Source: Desulfotomaculum nigrificans DSM 574
GTDB lineage: Bacteria; Bacillota; Desulfotomaculia; Desulfotomaculales; Desulfotomaculaceae
DNA: 64,000 bases
Reading direction: 5' to 3'
Assembly: GCF_000189755.2 (NCBI RefSeq)
Contig: NZ_KI912183.1
Location: 1,366,257 to 1,430,256 of the forward strand
Below are positions 9,087 through 18,658 of the stretch, piece after piece. The notes beneath the pieces are model-generated. The model was not told the origin of the DNA, ran no database searches, and was given only the letters and a program-made list of their open reading frames with translations. The stretch's first letter is position 1, and the number at the start of each line of letters is the position of its first letter. The translations under genes and the position numbers were made by a program.

Positions 9087-9902
9087 TTAAACCTGCTGTC
9101 TCCTGTCACCCCGCCGGTATCCCTCAGCCCGGGCCAGTTCATCCAAGTCAGCAGTGGCTAAATCTTCGCAAAACAGATCCACTTCCCCCACCACACGTTC
9201 ATCCACTGTTTTGAGATAACTCTTACAGTGATCGCAGAGGTAGACACGGTATTGTTTCTTATCCTCCAGGGTGATAAATGAGGCTTCGGAAGCATTATCA
9301 TCCTCACAGTAGGGGCAACCCAGTCTTTTGTAACGCCATTCTGTTTCACATCGCCCACAGTAAAGCTTGCGGGCACCTTCTTTGCCCACCAGCTTGGCCA
9401 TGGTGGGCTGGTCGCCGCAAACCGGACAATGGCTGGCGGTCCAGGATGTTAGGGGTAGTTGCTTTAGTACCGCCTGTCCATAGGATTTTAACAGTGGTTT
9501 AAAGGTATTCAAGGCAATGAAATCCAAAAGCTCTGCGGAAACCCGCAGCTCTTTGGCCCACCTGGCCTTGTGCCCGTTTATCAACAGTAAGGAATTAAGC
9601 AAATCTTTTCTTTGATCTTCGTCCAGCTGCTTTAAGGCCACCAAAAAATCCTCTGGCAGAGGTTGGGGGCCGACCTGCCATTTCTGGCAGGCCTCGGCCA
9701 CACTATAAAACCTGGTAAACAACTTTTCCGGATTAATCTCCGGCGGGCACACCGCCAAAGCAGGTGTACCCTGTTGCCATTGATTCACTTGCGCAGGATC
9801 CAGATTTACCTTCCACTCTAATGTATCAACATCATTATCTAGTTCCATTATTGCCAGGTAAAAATTGGCCAGTTTTTCTGCGTTGTTTCTTGTATTCTCC
9901 AT
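9087..9902 (-). CDS. fdhE: Formate dehydrogenase accessory protein FdhE
   Basis: A 271-residue cytoplasmic protein with the FdhE hallmark of four paired-cysteine (CxxC) motifs in the C-terminal half: CPVCGDQ, YCGRCETEW, CPYCEDD and CDHCKSY, expected to bind iron. In other bacteria FdhE acts in maturation of exported, Tat-dependent formate dehydrogenases. It lies between the membrane subunit gene and tatC, supporting the same role here. The N-terminal helical half is less conserved. Confidence 0.9.
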   Translation of the reverse strand: MENTRNNAEKLANFYLAIMELDNDVDTLEWKVNLDPAQVNQWQQGTPALAVCPPEINPEKLFTRFYSVAEACQKWQVGPQPLPEDFLVALKQLDEDQRKDLLNSLLLINGHKARWAKELRVSAELLDFIALNTFKPLLKSYGQAVLKQLPLTSWTASHCPVCGDQPTMAKLVGKEGARKLYCGRCETEWRYKRLGCPYCEDDNASEASFITLEDKKQYRVYLCDHCKSYLKTVDERVVGEVDLFCEDLATADLDELARAEGYRRGDRRQQV

Positions 9903-9925
9903 TAGAGCAGCTCCTTTGATCCACC

Positions 9926-11086
9926 TTAGGCAGATGCCTTGTGGTGTTCGTGTTCCAAAATATTAAAGTTTTCAGCAATGAAGCAGTAAGCTAAGCAGCC
10001 CAGGCTCACCAGACCAATACTTACTGCCCATTCCATAATGGACGGGAAGTACCAACCACCCAGAGCCTTAGACATACCGGTAAAGACTACGTTCATGCGG
10101 TTAAGGATTACCCCGCCGCTCACCAGTATACCAAAGGTAAGCAGGCCTTTACGGGTGGAACTGGCACCACTGAAGGCGATAAAGATGGGTATAAGCACAC
10201 CCAGAATGATTTCTGCCAGGAACAGATTACCTTCCAGGTTACCTGCAAACATTAAGTTAAATACGCCCCGGTTAGCCAGGTCATAGAATTTCAAGACCAG
10301 GTAAATGATCATAAACACCCCGGAAATTCTGACCAGACCCCGTAATACCGGGATGGGTACCTCATGGTTATAAGCTCTGCCGGCCAGGGTTGTTTCTACA
10401 CAAATCATGGCCGGACCCACAAAGAAGGAAGAAATCAGGAACATTAAGCCAATGTAAGGTGACCACCACAGAGGATAAAGTTTATCCACCATAATCAGGT
10501 ACAGACCGCCCAGCGAAGACTGGTGCAGAGTGGGGAAGATAATACCAATAATCATCAATACAGGCAATGCTTTTTTGAAAGCACTGTGGTATTTGGTGCC
10601 CACCTTTTCTGTGGCAATCTCAAAGAATTCCAGCACCTGGACGGTGGTGTAGCAGGACACACACCAGAAAACCTCAAACAGCACTGAGGTGTGACCCCAT
10701 GACACAAAGGGCCGCCAGAAGTTAAACCATTGCCCGATATCCATAAACAAACCGGCCATTACCAGCAGGTAACCTAACAAAGAGGTTAACATGGCGCTGC
10801 GGGCGATGGCATGATATTTATTTCTGTGCAGTACATGTACAATAATGGCGGTACCATAACCACCGCCGGCCAGGGCCACCCCGGTTAGTACGTCAAAACC
10901 AATCCAGAGCCCCCAGGGCCAGTGGTCATTTAAGTTAGTGGCCAAACCTAAGCCGGTGGCCAAACGGAAAATCATCACTGCTATACCAAGGCCTCCCAGC
11001 AGGAGGAGCACCTTGCGGGTGGGAGTCATTCTAAACTTCCACTTATATTCCGCGATTTCGCGGAGTAATCCTTTATTTTCCGACAT
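9926..11086 (-). CDS. NrfD/HybB-type membrane subunit (quinone-linked) of exported formate dehydrogenase
   Basis: A 386-residue integral membrane protein with about ten hydrophobic segments, including GLWIGFDVLTGVALAGGGYG early and ILGVLIPIFIAFSGAS late, as in NrfD, PsrC and HybB proteins that exchange electrons with menaquinone without haem. It replaces the cytochrome b subunit (FdnI) of proteobacterial formate dehydrogenase-N. Position directly after the iron-sulfur subunit gene indicates electron flow FdnG to FdnH to this protein to menaquinone; the quinone link is inferred. Confidence 0.88.
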   Translation of the reverse strand: MSENKGLLREIAEYKWKFRMTPTRKVLLLLGGLGIAVMIFRLATGLGLATNLNDHWPWGLWIGFDVLTGVALAGGGYGTAIIVHVLHRNKYHAIARSAMLTSLLGYLLVMAGLFMDIGQWFNFWRPFVSWGHTSVLFEVFWCVSCYTTVQVLEFFEIATEKVGTKYHSAFKKALPVLMIIGIIFPTLHQSSLGGLYLIMVDKLYPLWWSPYIGLMFLISSFFVGPAMICVETTLAGRAYNHEVPIPVLRGLVRISGVFMIIYLVLKFYDLANRGVFNLMFAGNLEGNLFLAEIILGVLIPIFIAFSGASSTRKGLLTFGILVSGGVILNRMNVVFTGMSKALGGWYFPSIMEWAVSIGLVSLGCLAYCFIAENFNILEHEHHKASA

Positions 11087-11134
11087 TATTTTTCCCCCCT
11101 GTAAACCAATTGGCTCGTCTTTTTTACCCGCTGC

Positions 11135-11947
11135 CTACATTTGTACATCTTTGCCACTCTCTTTAGCTATCTGTTCACGTCGCTTAGAGTAGTGATACAG
11201 AACTGTCAGTAGAGTACCCCAGCCCACAGCAATGATTGGGGTCCACTTGAGGAAGTTGTGGGAGTATTCGGGCAGCGGCCTGGTACCCAGGTTGGGACGG
11301 AAACCAAAGTTTTCAAAGGGTACATCGGAAATATATAACCAGGATGTACCGCCGGCCTCTTTTTCACCTAATACCTGTTTAAGATATTTGGGATCGCTGT
11401 TAATACGGCTCCAGGCCTCTTTCAGTAATTCATCCCGCTCACCAAACTTCAATGCTCCGGTGGGGCAGGAATCAACACAGGCCGGTGCCATGCCATAACC
11501 TAAACGGTCATACTTTCCTTCCGGGTCAAAGCAAAACTGGCATTTAGAAATTAACGGGAACTGTTTATCCCACTGATATTTAGGAATATCAAAGGGACAG
11601 GCCAGCATGCAGTAGCGGCAGCCCACGCAGAGATGCGGGTAGTAATGCACTGCCCCGGTTTTGGGATCCCTTTGTAATGCTTTGGCAAAGCAAGCCGAAG
11701 CACAGGCCGGATACTCACAGTGCATACACTGCCTTTTGGCCGACCGCATGGTATAGTCGTCACCTTTTTTAACTACTTCAATACGAACGTTGGTATAGGT
11801 ATACCCGTCTGTTTCAGCCGGGCTGGTCAAGCCATTAACAAATTCAGGTGTTCCGTTAGCCTGCAAATCATTCCATTGTTTGCAGGCCACCTGGCAGGCT
11901 TTACAACCTATACATTTGGTTATATCAACAAGTACGCCTTTTGGCAC
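11135..11947 (-). CDS. Formate dehydrogenase iron-sulfur subunit (FdnH-like)
   Basis: A 270-residue four-cluster ferredoxin. Cysteine motifs in order: CIGCKACQVACKQW (residues 12-25), CMHCEYPACASAC, CVGCRYCMLACPFDIPK and the CQFC/ACVDSCPTGAL pair. A hydrophobic segment near residues 236-255 (TPIIAVGWGTLLTVLYHY) is the usual C-terminal anchor facing the membrane subunit. No signal peptide is present, as expected for a subunit exported with FdnG by the Tat pathway. It lies 29 bases after fdnG. Confidence 0.92.
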   Translation of the reverse strand: MPKGVLVDITKCIGCKACQVACKQWNDLQANGTPEFVNGLTSPAETDGYTYTNVRIEVVKKGDDYTMRSAKRQCMHCEYPACASACFAKALQRDPKTGAVHYYPHLCVGCRYCMLACPFDIPKYQWDKQFPLISKCQFCFDPEGKYDRLGYGMAPACVDSCPTGALKFGERDELLKEAWSRINSDPKYLKQVLGEKEAGGTSWLYISDVPFENFGFRPNLGTRPLPEYSHNFLKWTPIIAVGWGTLLTVLYHYSKRREQIAKESGKDVQM

Positions 11948-11976
11948 TTATTACACCCCCCATTTAGCACTGCTCT

Positions 11977-14900
11977 TTAATGTTTGCTGGCTTTCTTGAT
12001 GTTACACAGGAAGGCCTTATATTCCGGAATATTGGTGTTCGGGTCACCTACACTGGGTGTCAGGTCATTGGCGCTGGCACCGGTGGCAATCCCTTGATAG
12101 CCAAAGCACCAGGGCATACCAATCACCTCAACTTCTTTACCATTAACGTTAAGGGGCAGGCATACCGCAGACACTGCCACTTTGCAGGTTATTTGACCCC
12201 GGACAGTTTCAATGACTACATCATCACCTGTTTTAACCCCGATTTTCTGGGCCAGTTTAGGTGAAATGTTGGCAAACATGTGAGCAGAAGCTTCAGCCAG
12301 TGATGGAGAACTACGGGTGACCGCACCACTCTGATAATGCTCCACCACCCGGTGGGTAGTACCAATATAAGGATATTTTTCACTGGCGGTTTCCGCCACT
12401 TTACTAAAGTCTCCCTTAAACCTGGTAGCTAAAGGCATATTCTGCTGTTTGGACAGAATATTTTTAACCGGACTCTCAATGGGTTCATAGTGTTCCGGTA
12501 ACGGGCCGTCATTGACGCCCTTAACGGCAAACAACCGACCATAACCTTCTTCATTCATAAAGAAGGATTGGGTTTTATCCGGCGGTATCGGAGTGGGTTT
12601 GCCATTGGGGTCCTTGGCCGGTTCTGCGGCCTTAAAGTCAGGCACATCGGCATTGTCCCAGTTACCTTTTACCGGATCCCACTTAATGATGGCCTTTTGC
12701 GGGTTCCAGGGATTACCTGCTGCATCGGCTGAACAACGGTTGTAAACAATACGGCGGTTGGCCGGCCAGGCGAAAGCAAATTGCGGGAACAGGCCCAGGC
12801 CGGATTTATCTTTCAGCAGCCGGCGTTTGGCCGCAACTGTCTTAGCTTCTTTGTCCATGGCCCAGTAACCGCTGAGAATCCAGCAGCCACAGGCAGTGGA
12901 GCCATCGTCAGCCAGCTTGGCAAAGCCGGGCAGAGCTTGCTTGGTGGCCACATCATAGCCGTTAATTTCCAGGGCTACCTGCTCAATGTTGGGCTCATCT
13001 TCGCCAGGCTTATCGTAATTCCAAACCATGTTAAGAATTGGGTCAGGGAATTTACCGCCATTCTGGTATTCTTTGCGGACTGCTTTAAACAGTCGGTCGG
13101 CAATCCACAGGTCACTCTTGGCTTCTCCTGGCGGGTTAACAGCTTTATAACGGAATTGAACCCAGCGGCCGCTGTTGGTAACGGTACCTTCTTTTTCATA
13201 GGACATGGCGGCAGGTAATAAGAATACTTCAGTCTTAATTTGGGTGGGATCTGCTTCCGGCCGGTGCCAGAAGGCTGCTGTCTCAGTTTCAAACAGGTCC
13301 ACAGCCACCAGCCAATCCAATTTTTCCAGCGCTTTACGTCCCTGGAAGGAAGACGGCCCACCAACAGCCGGGTTTTGCCCCCAGGCAAACATGCCTTTGA
13401 TCTTACCCTGGGACATTTGCTCAAAAATACCCATATGAGAACGGTTTTTGCCGTCATGTTTAGGAATCCAATCATAGGCAAAATCATTCTCTTTGGTGGC
13501 TTTGTCGCCGTACCAGGCTTTGAACATGCTGATTAGAAACTTCCCTTTATTGGACCAGTAACTGGTCTTGGGAACTTCCTTTTCGAGATAATCTTTTAGA
13601 GTCGGATGCTTGTCGGCATAAATCATGCCAATATAACCGGGCAGGTTATTGTTCAGCATGGCCATATCGGTGGAACCCTGCACGTTGGATTCACCCCGCT
13701 GGGCGTTCACACCGCCACCGGCAATACCAATGTTGCCCAACAGCAGCTGCAGCACGCAAAGGGCCCGGCAGTTCTGGGTACCGTGGGTGTGCTGGGTAAT
13801 ACCCATGGCGTAAACCACGTTACCTGCTTTATCCGGTTTACCGGTGGATCCGAACAGTTCGCAAACCTTTCTATAGGTTTCTTCCGGAGTACCGGTAATC
13901 TGGCAGACAGTCTTAATATCATAACGGCTTACGTGTTTCTTCAACAGTTGGAAAACACAGTTAGGATCCTGTAAGGTAGGATCTTTCTTTATTTGATCCC
14001 CGTCTTGCTGATACTGCCAGGTGGCGGTATCATAAGATTTTTTACCGTCTTTCTCGGTAAACCCGGAGAATAAACCATCCTCAAACTTATAATCAGGGTT
14101 AACCAGGAAACTGGCGTTGGTGTGGTTAATAATGTAATCCTTATGGTAGAGGTTGTTTTCAATTATATAGTTAATCATTCCGTTGATAAAGGCAATATCA
14201 GTGCCGGGACGCAACCGGGCATGGATATCAGCCATACCAGCGGATTTATTAAGTCTTGGGTCAACAACAATCAGCTTACCGCCCTTTTCTTTAGCCTTCA
14301 AAATCCATTTCATGGCCTGCGGGTGGTTCTCGGCTGAGTTGGAGCCAATCATCATGATTACATCAGAGTTTTTATAATCAATAAAATGGTTAGTCATAAC
14401 ACCCCGTCCAAAAGAAGCAGCCAGACCGGCTACTGTGGAGGAGTGTCAGAGACGGGCGTGGTGCTCTATATTTATAAGCCCCCACGATCTAAACATTTTA
14501 TGCAGTAAGTAGTTTTCTTCGTTATCCAGGGAAGCACTACCAAAGGTAGCAATGGCCGTGGTCCTGTTTACGGTAACACCCTTCGCATCCTTCTCCTCAA
14601 AGGACTCGTCACGGGTTTTCTTCACCCGCTTAGCAATTTCACTGAGGACCCAATCCCAGCTTTTTTCTTCCCACTTGGTGCTGCCGGGAGCCCGGTAGAG
14701 AGGCTTGGTTACCCGCAGTTTGTTGGTAATACGGCCTTGTTTCTTATCTATAACGTTATAAGTTTCGATGATGGCGTTACCTTTGGAGCAAAGGGAGCCT
14801 TCGTTAATGGGATGATCAGGGTCACCTTCGCAGAAGACAATCTTGTTGTTGCTGTCACTATAAAGAATAATACCGCAGCCGCAGCCGCAGAAGGCGCAGA

Positions 14901-15057
14901 CTGTATAGGTTTCTTTAACCTTTCTTATTTTGGAAGGTAATTTCTCACCGGTAATTTTACTCTCTGAATTAGAAGCAAGGGCAGGACTAGCCACGAGGGT
15001 TAGTCCAGCCCCTAAGCTTAAAGCTTTTAAAAAATCGCGCCTGCTTATTTTCCTCAT
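11977..15057 (-). CDS. fdnG: Formate dehydrogenase catalytic subunit, selenocysteine-containing, Tat-exported
   Basis: A 1026-residue selenoprotein with an in-frame TGA at 14446-14448 (Sec204, in HHARL-U-HSSTVAGLAASFG). It begins with a twin-arginine signal peptide, SRRDFLK at residues 5-11 and a hydrophobic stretch ending ASPALAS, so it is folded inside and exported. Near residue 53 the CAFCGCGCG motif binds a [4Fe-4S] cluster; the remainder is molybdopterin/tungstopterin oxidoreductase domain with the C-terminal dinucleotide-binding domain. It oxidises formate outside the membrane and passes electrons to the FdnH-like subunit. Length matches formate dehydrogenase-N/O catalytic subunits. The strong binding site GAGGGGGTT precedes the ATG at 15057. 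Confidence 0.95.
14416..14434 (-). promoter_or_regulatory. SECIS element of fdnG
   Basis: Shortly after the UGA, the minus strand reads AGTAGCC-GGTCT-GGCTGCT: a 7-bp stem with one G-U pair closing a GGUCU loop. Same loop and spacing as the fdhA element, with a different stem sequence, so the base pairing has covaried. Confidence 0.88.
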
Positions 15058-15120
15058 GTAACTTATAACCCCCTCGGTTTTACCGGGATTCTTTATAATG
15101 GGTTGATACTAGACGGATCG

Positions 15121-15357
15121 CTACTTTTTATCCCCGGATTCTTCTTTAGCCGGAGATAATTGCTCTTTTTTCTCTTCTTGTTGTTCAAAGTTGGCTGAAG
15201 TAGCCTTTCTGAACTCACTTACTGTCCTACCCATGGCTTTGCCCACCTCAGGTAATTTGCCTGGTCCAAAAATAATTAAAACCACAATAAGGATCAGGAA
15301 CAGGTGGGTTGGCTGGAGAATTCCCTCGAAGAAGGTGTCCACTCCCCTTTCTATCAT
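15121..15357 (-). CDS. tatA: Twin-arginine translocase pore subunit TatA
   Basis: A 78-residue protein with one transmembrane segment (about residues 15-30), the FGPGKLPEVGKAMG hinge and start of the amphipathic helix (30-43), then a charged tail, the standard TatA/E layout. It forms the protein-conducting part of the Tat translocase. First gene of the fdnG operon, 23 bases after the predicted transcription start. The ATG at 15357 has only a weak ribosome binding site; an AAAGGGGA sequence lies just inside the gene, so the true start could be slightly downstream. No TatB-like gene is seen, as is normal in Firmicutes. Confidence 0.92.
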   Translation of the reverse strand: MIERGVDTFFEGILQPTHLFLILIVVLIIFGPGKLPEVGKAMGRTVSEFRKATSANFEQQEEKKEQLSPAKEESGDKK

Positions 15358-15385
15358 TTATTAGTGAAACACGACTCTTGTCTTC

Positions 15386-15414
15386 ATTATGCCAAACAAA
15401 CAGGTGCTTGGCAA
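15386..15414 (-). promoter_or_regulatory. Sigma-A promoter of the tatA-fdnG-tatC operon
   Basis: TTGCCA, exactly 17 bases, CATAAT on the minus strand, with transcription start expected near 15380 just before tatA. Confidence 0.75.
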
Positions 15415-15568
15415 CAGGTATATCCGCTAGTGTCAGAAAATTTAAATAAAACTGGCAAAAAAAGGTTCGTAAACCTAATTAATTTGTGGTTAAATAGTTT
15501 TCTTACTGCCTCCTTTCCAAAATTTTTTGTACTAAGTATAATAATATTATATTTTTAGAACCATTTAA

Positions 15569-15625
15569 AAATACCAGGTTGTCCTTGGCCTGGTGTTTGC
15601 CGTAAAATACTGATATTCTTACGGC
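15569..15625. other. Two abutting stem-loops in the tatA-mobA divergent region
   Basis: The gene-free stretch 15358-15721 holds the tatA promoter and two directly adjacent hairpins. The first has a 10-bp stem, AAATACCAGG / CCTGGTGTTT (15569-15598). The second has perfect 7-bp arms, GCCGTAA / TTACGGC (15599-15625). They lie about 100 bases before mobA. They do not match a molybdenum-cofactor riboswitch that I can recognise. They could be part of a mobA leader, an old terminator or a protein-binding site. Nothing else is seen in this stretch. Confidence 0.4.
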
Positions 15626-15721
15626 TAATCTTAAAGTTACTTAATATTTAGGCTATTATAGATTTTTTTCACTAGCGGAAAAATGTAGACAAATATTATA
15701 TTAAAGAGATGTGATCAAAAC

Positions 15722-16333
15722 TTGTCTAAAAACGTGTTCGCCTCAGCCGTAATTTTGGCCGGTGGCAAAAGTAGTCGCATGAAAACAAACAAAGCCATGC
15801 TAAATTTACATGGCACAACTATGTTACAACTGGTTATTGACCGTTTACGTCCTGCTTTTAACGAAATTCTGATTATTAGTAATGAACCTGACCAATATAA
15901 ATATTTGGGATTACCTGTTTATTGTGATATTTTTCCCAACCGCGGACCCCTGGCCGGCATTCATGCCGGGCTGCAAAATATTACCACCAACAGAGCCTTT
16001 TTGGTGGCCTGCGACATGCCCTTTGTTAATACTCATTTGGCAAATGAATTATTATTAGAATTGGACCACTACCAAGTTGCTGTACCAAGACAGGGCAAGT
16101 TCCTGCAGCCCCTGCATGCAGCCTACAGAAAAGACTGCCTGCCCATGATTGAACAATGCCTGCAAACAGAACGGCCAAAAATTACTTCCTTTTATGATTC
16201 GGCCCGGGTAAAATACTTTGATTTTGACGAACATCCGGAATATGACTGGGATACCATTTTCTTTAATGTAAATACGCCGGAAGATTTTCAAGTAGCCCAG
16301 GCTATGGATTTGAAGGAAATACTTCATAGATGA
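15722..16333 (+). CDS. mobA: Molybdenum cofactor guanylyltransferase MobA
   Basis: A 203-residue nucleotidyltransferase with the signature VILAGGKSSRMKTNKAML (residues 10-27), followed by CDIFPNRGPLAGIHAGL and VACDMPF. MobA adds GMP to molybdopterin to give the bis-MGD cofactor used by both formate dehydrogenases encoded next to it. It starts at TTG 15722 behind AGAGATGTGA. Divergently oriented from the formate dehydrogenase operon, ending at a strong terminator. Confidence 0.92.
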   Translation: MSKNVFASAVILAGGKSSRMKTNKAMLNLHGTTMLQLVIDRLRPAFNEILIISNEPDQYKYLGLPVYCDIFPNRGPLAGIHAGLQNITTNRAFLVACDMPFVNTHLANELLLELDHYQVAVPRQGKFLQPLHAAYRKDCLPMIEQCLQTERPKITSFYDSARVKYFDFDEHPEYDWDTIFFNVNTPEDFQVAQAMDLKEILHR

Positions 16334-16344
16334 AAGGTGACAGT

Positions 16345-16374
16345 AAAAAGCGTCCGGTATACCGGGCGCTTTTT
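16345..16374. terminator. Bidirectional terminator between mobA and spoVAF
   Basis: AAAAAGCG / CGCTTTTT arms plus an inner CCGGTATACCGG palindrome, with A- and T-tracts on both sides, between convergent genes. Confidence 0.85.
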
Positions 16375-16386
16375 GTATTGGTTATG

Positions 16387-17916
16387 CTATTTTTCCCCCT
16401 GTTCTTCCTTTCCGCCGGGTTTACGGGCCGGTTCCGGCACTGCCTGCCGAATAGGATTACGGGGGTGCAAGATGGCCGGCCTGGTATTTCTAATTTCCAC
16501 CGGTGTACGAATAATCACCGACAGCATTTCTTTGGCGTTAAATGGAATCAAGGGCCACAGGTAGGGAACACCCAGGGACTTGGTTCTGGCCAAATAGGCC
16601 AGCGTAAATAAGGTGGCAATGATCAGTCCCGGTAACCGGAAGGCCGCTGTTGCTAACAACAGGAACAGCCTGACGATGCGCACCGCCCAGCTCATCTCAT
16701 AACTGGGAATCATAAAGGAAGCTACGGCAGCGATGGCCGTATACATGACCACTTCTGAACTGAACAATCCCACTTTAACGGCCACATCACCTATCAACAA
16801 GGCAGCAATGATACCGGTGGATGTGGCCAATGGTGTTGGTGTATGGATGGTGGCCAATCTAATCATATCAATGGCCAGCTCAGCCAGCAGAAACTGTCCG
16901 ATCAGCGGAATTTTTCCCATTTTGGAAGGCCCGATAAATTTCAAAGCAGGCGGTAGAAGCTCCGGCTGGACAGCGAACAAGAACCATAAAGGCAGGATAA
17001 ATAAAGTTATGGCCACACCTATGTATCTCACCCATCTGATATAAACACCAACCGGCGGCCCCTGGCGGTACTCTTCAGCAGCCTGCAGGTGGTCCCACAG
17101 GAAACTGGGGACAATAATTATGCTGGGAGATGTATCCACCATGATTAAAATTCGCCCTTCCAGCAGGTGGGTTACCGCCACATCCGGTCTTTCCGTAAAC
17201 CTGACCTTAGGAAACAGGTTGCCGTATTTACCCGGTTGGATTATCTCTTCAACGGCCTTTTCCGCCATGGGTATGCCGTCAATTTTGATCTTTTGTAAAT
17301 TCTTTTTAACTCTTTCCACCAATTCCGGGTTGGCAATATCTTCAATGTAGGAAATCACAATGTCTGTCTTGGACCGGGTACCCACTTGCATAGCCTCATT
17401 GCGAAGCCGGGGATCTCTTAACCGCCGCCTGATGAGCAGGGTATTCATGAGTATGGTTTCCACAAAGCCGTCCCGGGGCCCCCGTACTACCTTTTCCAAA
17501 TCCGGCTCTTGGGGTAACCGACCGGGATACTGGCGTAAATCAATAATTAAGGCCTGTTCTTCACCATCAATTAACAGAGCCAGTGGGCCGCTTAAAACCC
17601 CGTCAATGACCTTCTCCAGGTTGTCCACCAATTCCACCTGGATATGGTTGATATGTTCATTAAATAGTTTCTTCAGGCTGTTGGGACTAATATCGGACCT
17701 TTTTAGTTCATCCAGGTTGCGCAGGATAAGGGACATGATATCATCCTTAACAAACCCGTTCACAAAGTACATGGCAATTTCTTTGCCGCCCACATTAAAA
17801 CGCCGCAGTATAATGTCAAAACTTTTGCCATGGCCCATGATGTCATTTAAATACTTAATGTTTTTCTCCAGATCCGGATGCACCTTGGGGGCTTCCTTCT
17901 CTAACGCTGCCGGCAT
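16387..17916 (-). CDS. spoVAF: Stage V sporulation protein AF (GerA-family)
   Basis: A 509-residue protein of the GerAA/SpoVAF family. The N-terminal cytoplasmic half contains DSPSIIIVPS-like sequence (here DTSPSIIIVPSFLWDHLQ), followed by about five or six membrane segments in the C-terminal half and a charged tail. In Bacillus it affects spore germination together with SpoVA channel proteins in the spore inner membrane. ATG 17916 is chosen because AAAGGAG lies upstream; it overlaps the end of the SpoVAE gene by 62 bases, implying coupled translation. Confidence 0.88.
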   Translation of the reverse strand: MPAALEKEAPKVHPDLEKNIKYLNDIMGHGKSFDIILRRFNVGGKEIAMYFVNGFVKDDIMSLILRNLDELKRSDISPNSLKKLFNEHINHIQVELVDNLEKVIDGVLSGPLALLIDGEEQALIIDLRQYPGRLPQEPDLEKVVRGPRDGFVETILMNTLLIRRRLRDPRLRNEAMQVGTRSKTDIVISYIEDIANPELVERVKKNLQKIKIDGIPMAEKAVEEIIQPGKYGNLFPKVRFTERPDVAVTHLLEGRILIMVDTSPSIIIVPSFLWDHLQAAEEYRQGPPVGVYIRWVRYIGVAITLFILPLWFLFAVQPELLPPALKFIGPSKMGKIPLIGQFLLAELAIDMIRLATIHTPTPLATSTGIIAALLIGDVAVKVGLFSSEVVMYTAIAAVASFMIPSYEMSWAVRIVRLFLLLATAAFRLPGLIIATLFTLAYLARTKSLGVPYLWPLIPFNAKEMLSVIIRTPVEIRNTRPAILHPRNPIRQAVPEPARKPGGKEEQGEK

Positions 17917-18478
17917 TGTTAAAGCCACTCCTTTCAATAATTTCATGCAGGGCCCGGGTAGTCACCCTGGCCCCATAATGGTAATCATCCGCTCCCTCCA
18001 TCTTACCGATGTCCCCGATACCAACAATTACCGGCACATCCAAATCATTTAATATTTCCACCGTATCGCCTTGCAACAATCTTCTTTTGGTGGCTTTGCC
18101 AAATTTATTAACGGGACCGCTGATTAAGTCTCCTGATTTAAGCACCGAAACATCCACTTTGGCACCGTCACAACAAAAGCTATTGGAGGCTACGGCTAAA
18201 ACGCCCAGTATATTGATGTCAGGGTGATTATAAACTTCCAGCAAGGCCTTTTCGCCCAATCCCTGGCCTTCTTTACCCTTGTCGTCAAACATAACCACCA
18301 CCGGGTCATGGGCCGCACTTTTAATCAATTCCACTAATTCCTGTCCACTTAAGCGGGTTGGATTTCCGGCTGACATGGAAATACAACGGGCGCCAACGTT
18401 TTTGGCTGCCACCTCCAGTGTCCGGCGGGCTATTAAATCCCCATCGGTGACCAGAATAACATTGCGCTTTTCCGTCAA
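17855..18478 (-). CDS. spoVAE: Stage V sporulation protein AE (SpoVAEA type)
   Basis: A 207-residue soluble protein. It starts LTEKRNVILVTDGDLIARRT and continues with MSAGNPTRLSG, VVMFDDKGKEGQGLGE and ASNSFCCDGAKVDVSV, the conserved blocks of the SpoVAEA family (a Toprim-like fold has been proposed). TTG 18478 is preferred because ACAGGTGA lies 5 bases before it, matching the usual family N-terminus. The pair spoVAEA-spoVAF follows sigF, but spoVAA to spoVAEB, which separate them in Bacillus, are absent here. Confidence 0.88.
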   Translation of the reverse strand: MTEKRNVILVTDGDLIARRTLEVAAKNVGARCISMSAGNPTRLSGQELVELIKSAAHDPVVVMFDDKGKEGQGLGEKALLEVYNHPDINILGVLAVASNSFCCDGAKVDVSVLKSGDLISGPVNKFGKATKRRLLQGDTVEILNDLDVPVIVGIGDIGKMEGADDYHYGARVTTRALHEIIERSGFNNAGSVREGSPQGASGSGEKH

Positions 18479-18510
18479 CCAAATCACCTGTTTCTTTGGT
18501 TTAAAAACCA

Positions 18511-18541
18511 ATGCCATCAGGTATTATGCGTATGATGGCAT
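18511..18541. promoter_or_regulatory. Inverted repeat in the spoVAE promoter region
   Basis: Perfect 9-bp arms ATGCCATCA / TGATGGCAT flank 13 bases. On the minus strand the spacer contains CATAATA, which resembles the -10 of a forespore sigma-G promoter; the -35 (GAATTT) is poor. Confidence 0.35.
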
Positions 18542-18542
18542 A

Positions 18543-18575
18543 AAAAAATTCGGTTCAGCACGAACCGAATTTTTT
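18543..18575. terminator. Terminator between sigF and spoVAE
   Basis: A perfect 14-bp stem AAAAAATTCGGTTC / GAACCGAATTTTTT with a 5-base loop, about 80 bases past sigF, separates the sigF operon from spoVAE-spoVAF. Confidence 0.88.
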
Positions 18576-18658
18576 GTGTCTTCGCTGCGCTTATGGAAAA
18601 GACCGGTCTGCCCCTTGGCCTGAAAGGTTATCATCCTTATGTCCTAATAAAGGTTTTG

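Noticed and set aside
15304-15558. Plus-strand frame antisense to tatA and its promoter
   Set aside because: It overlaps the tatA gene and its promoter, has no ribosome binding site and no recognisable protein features.
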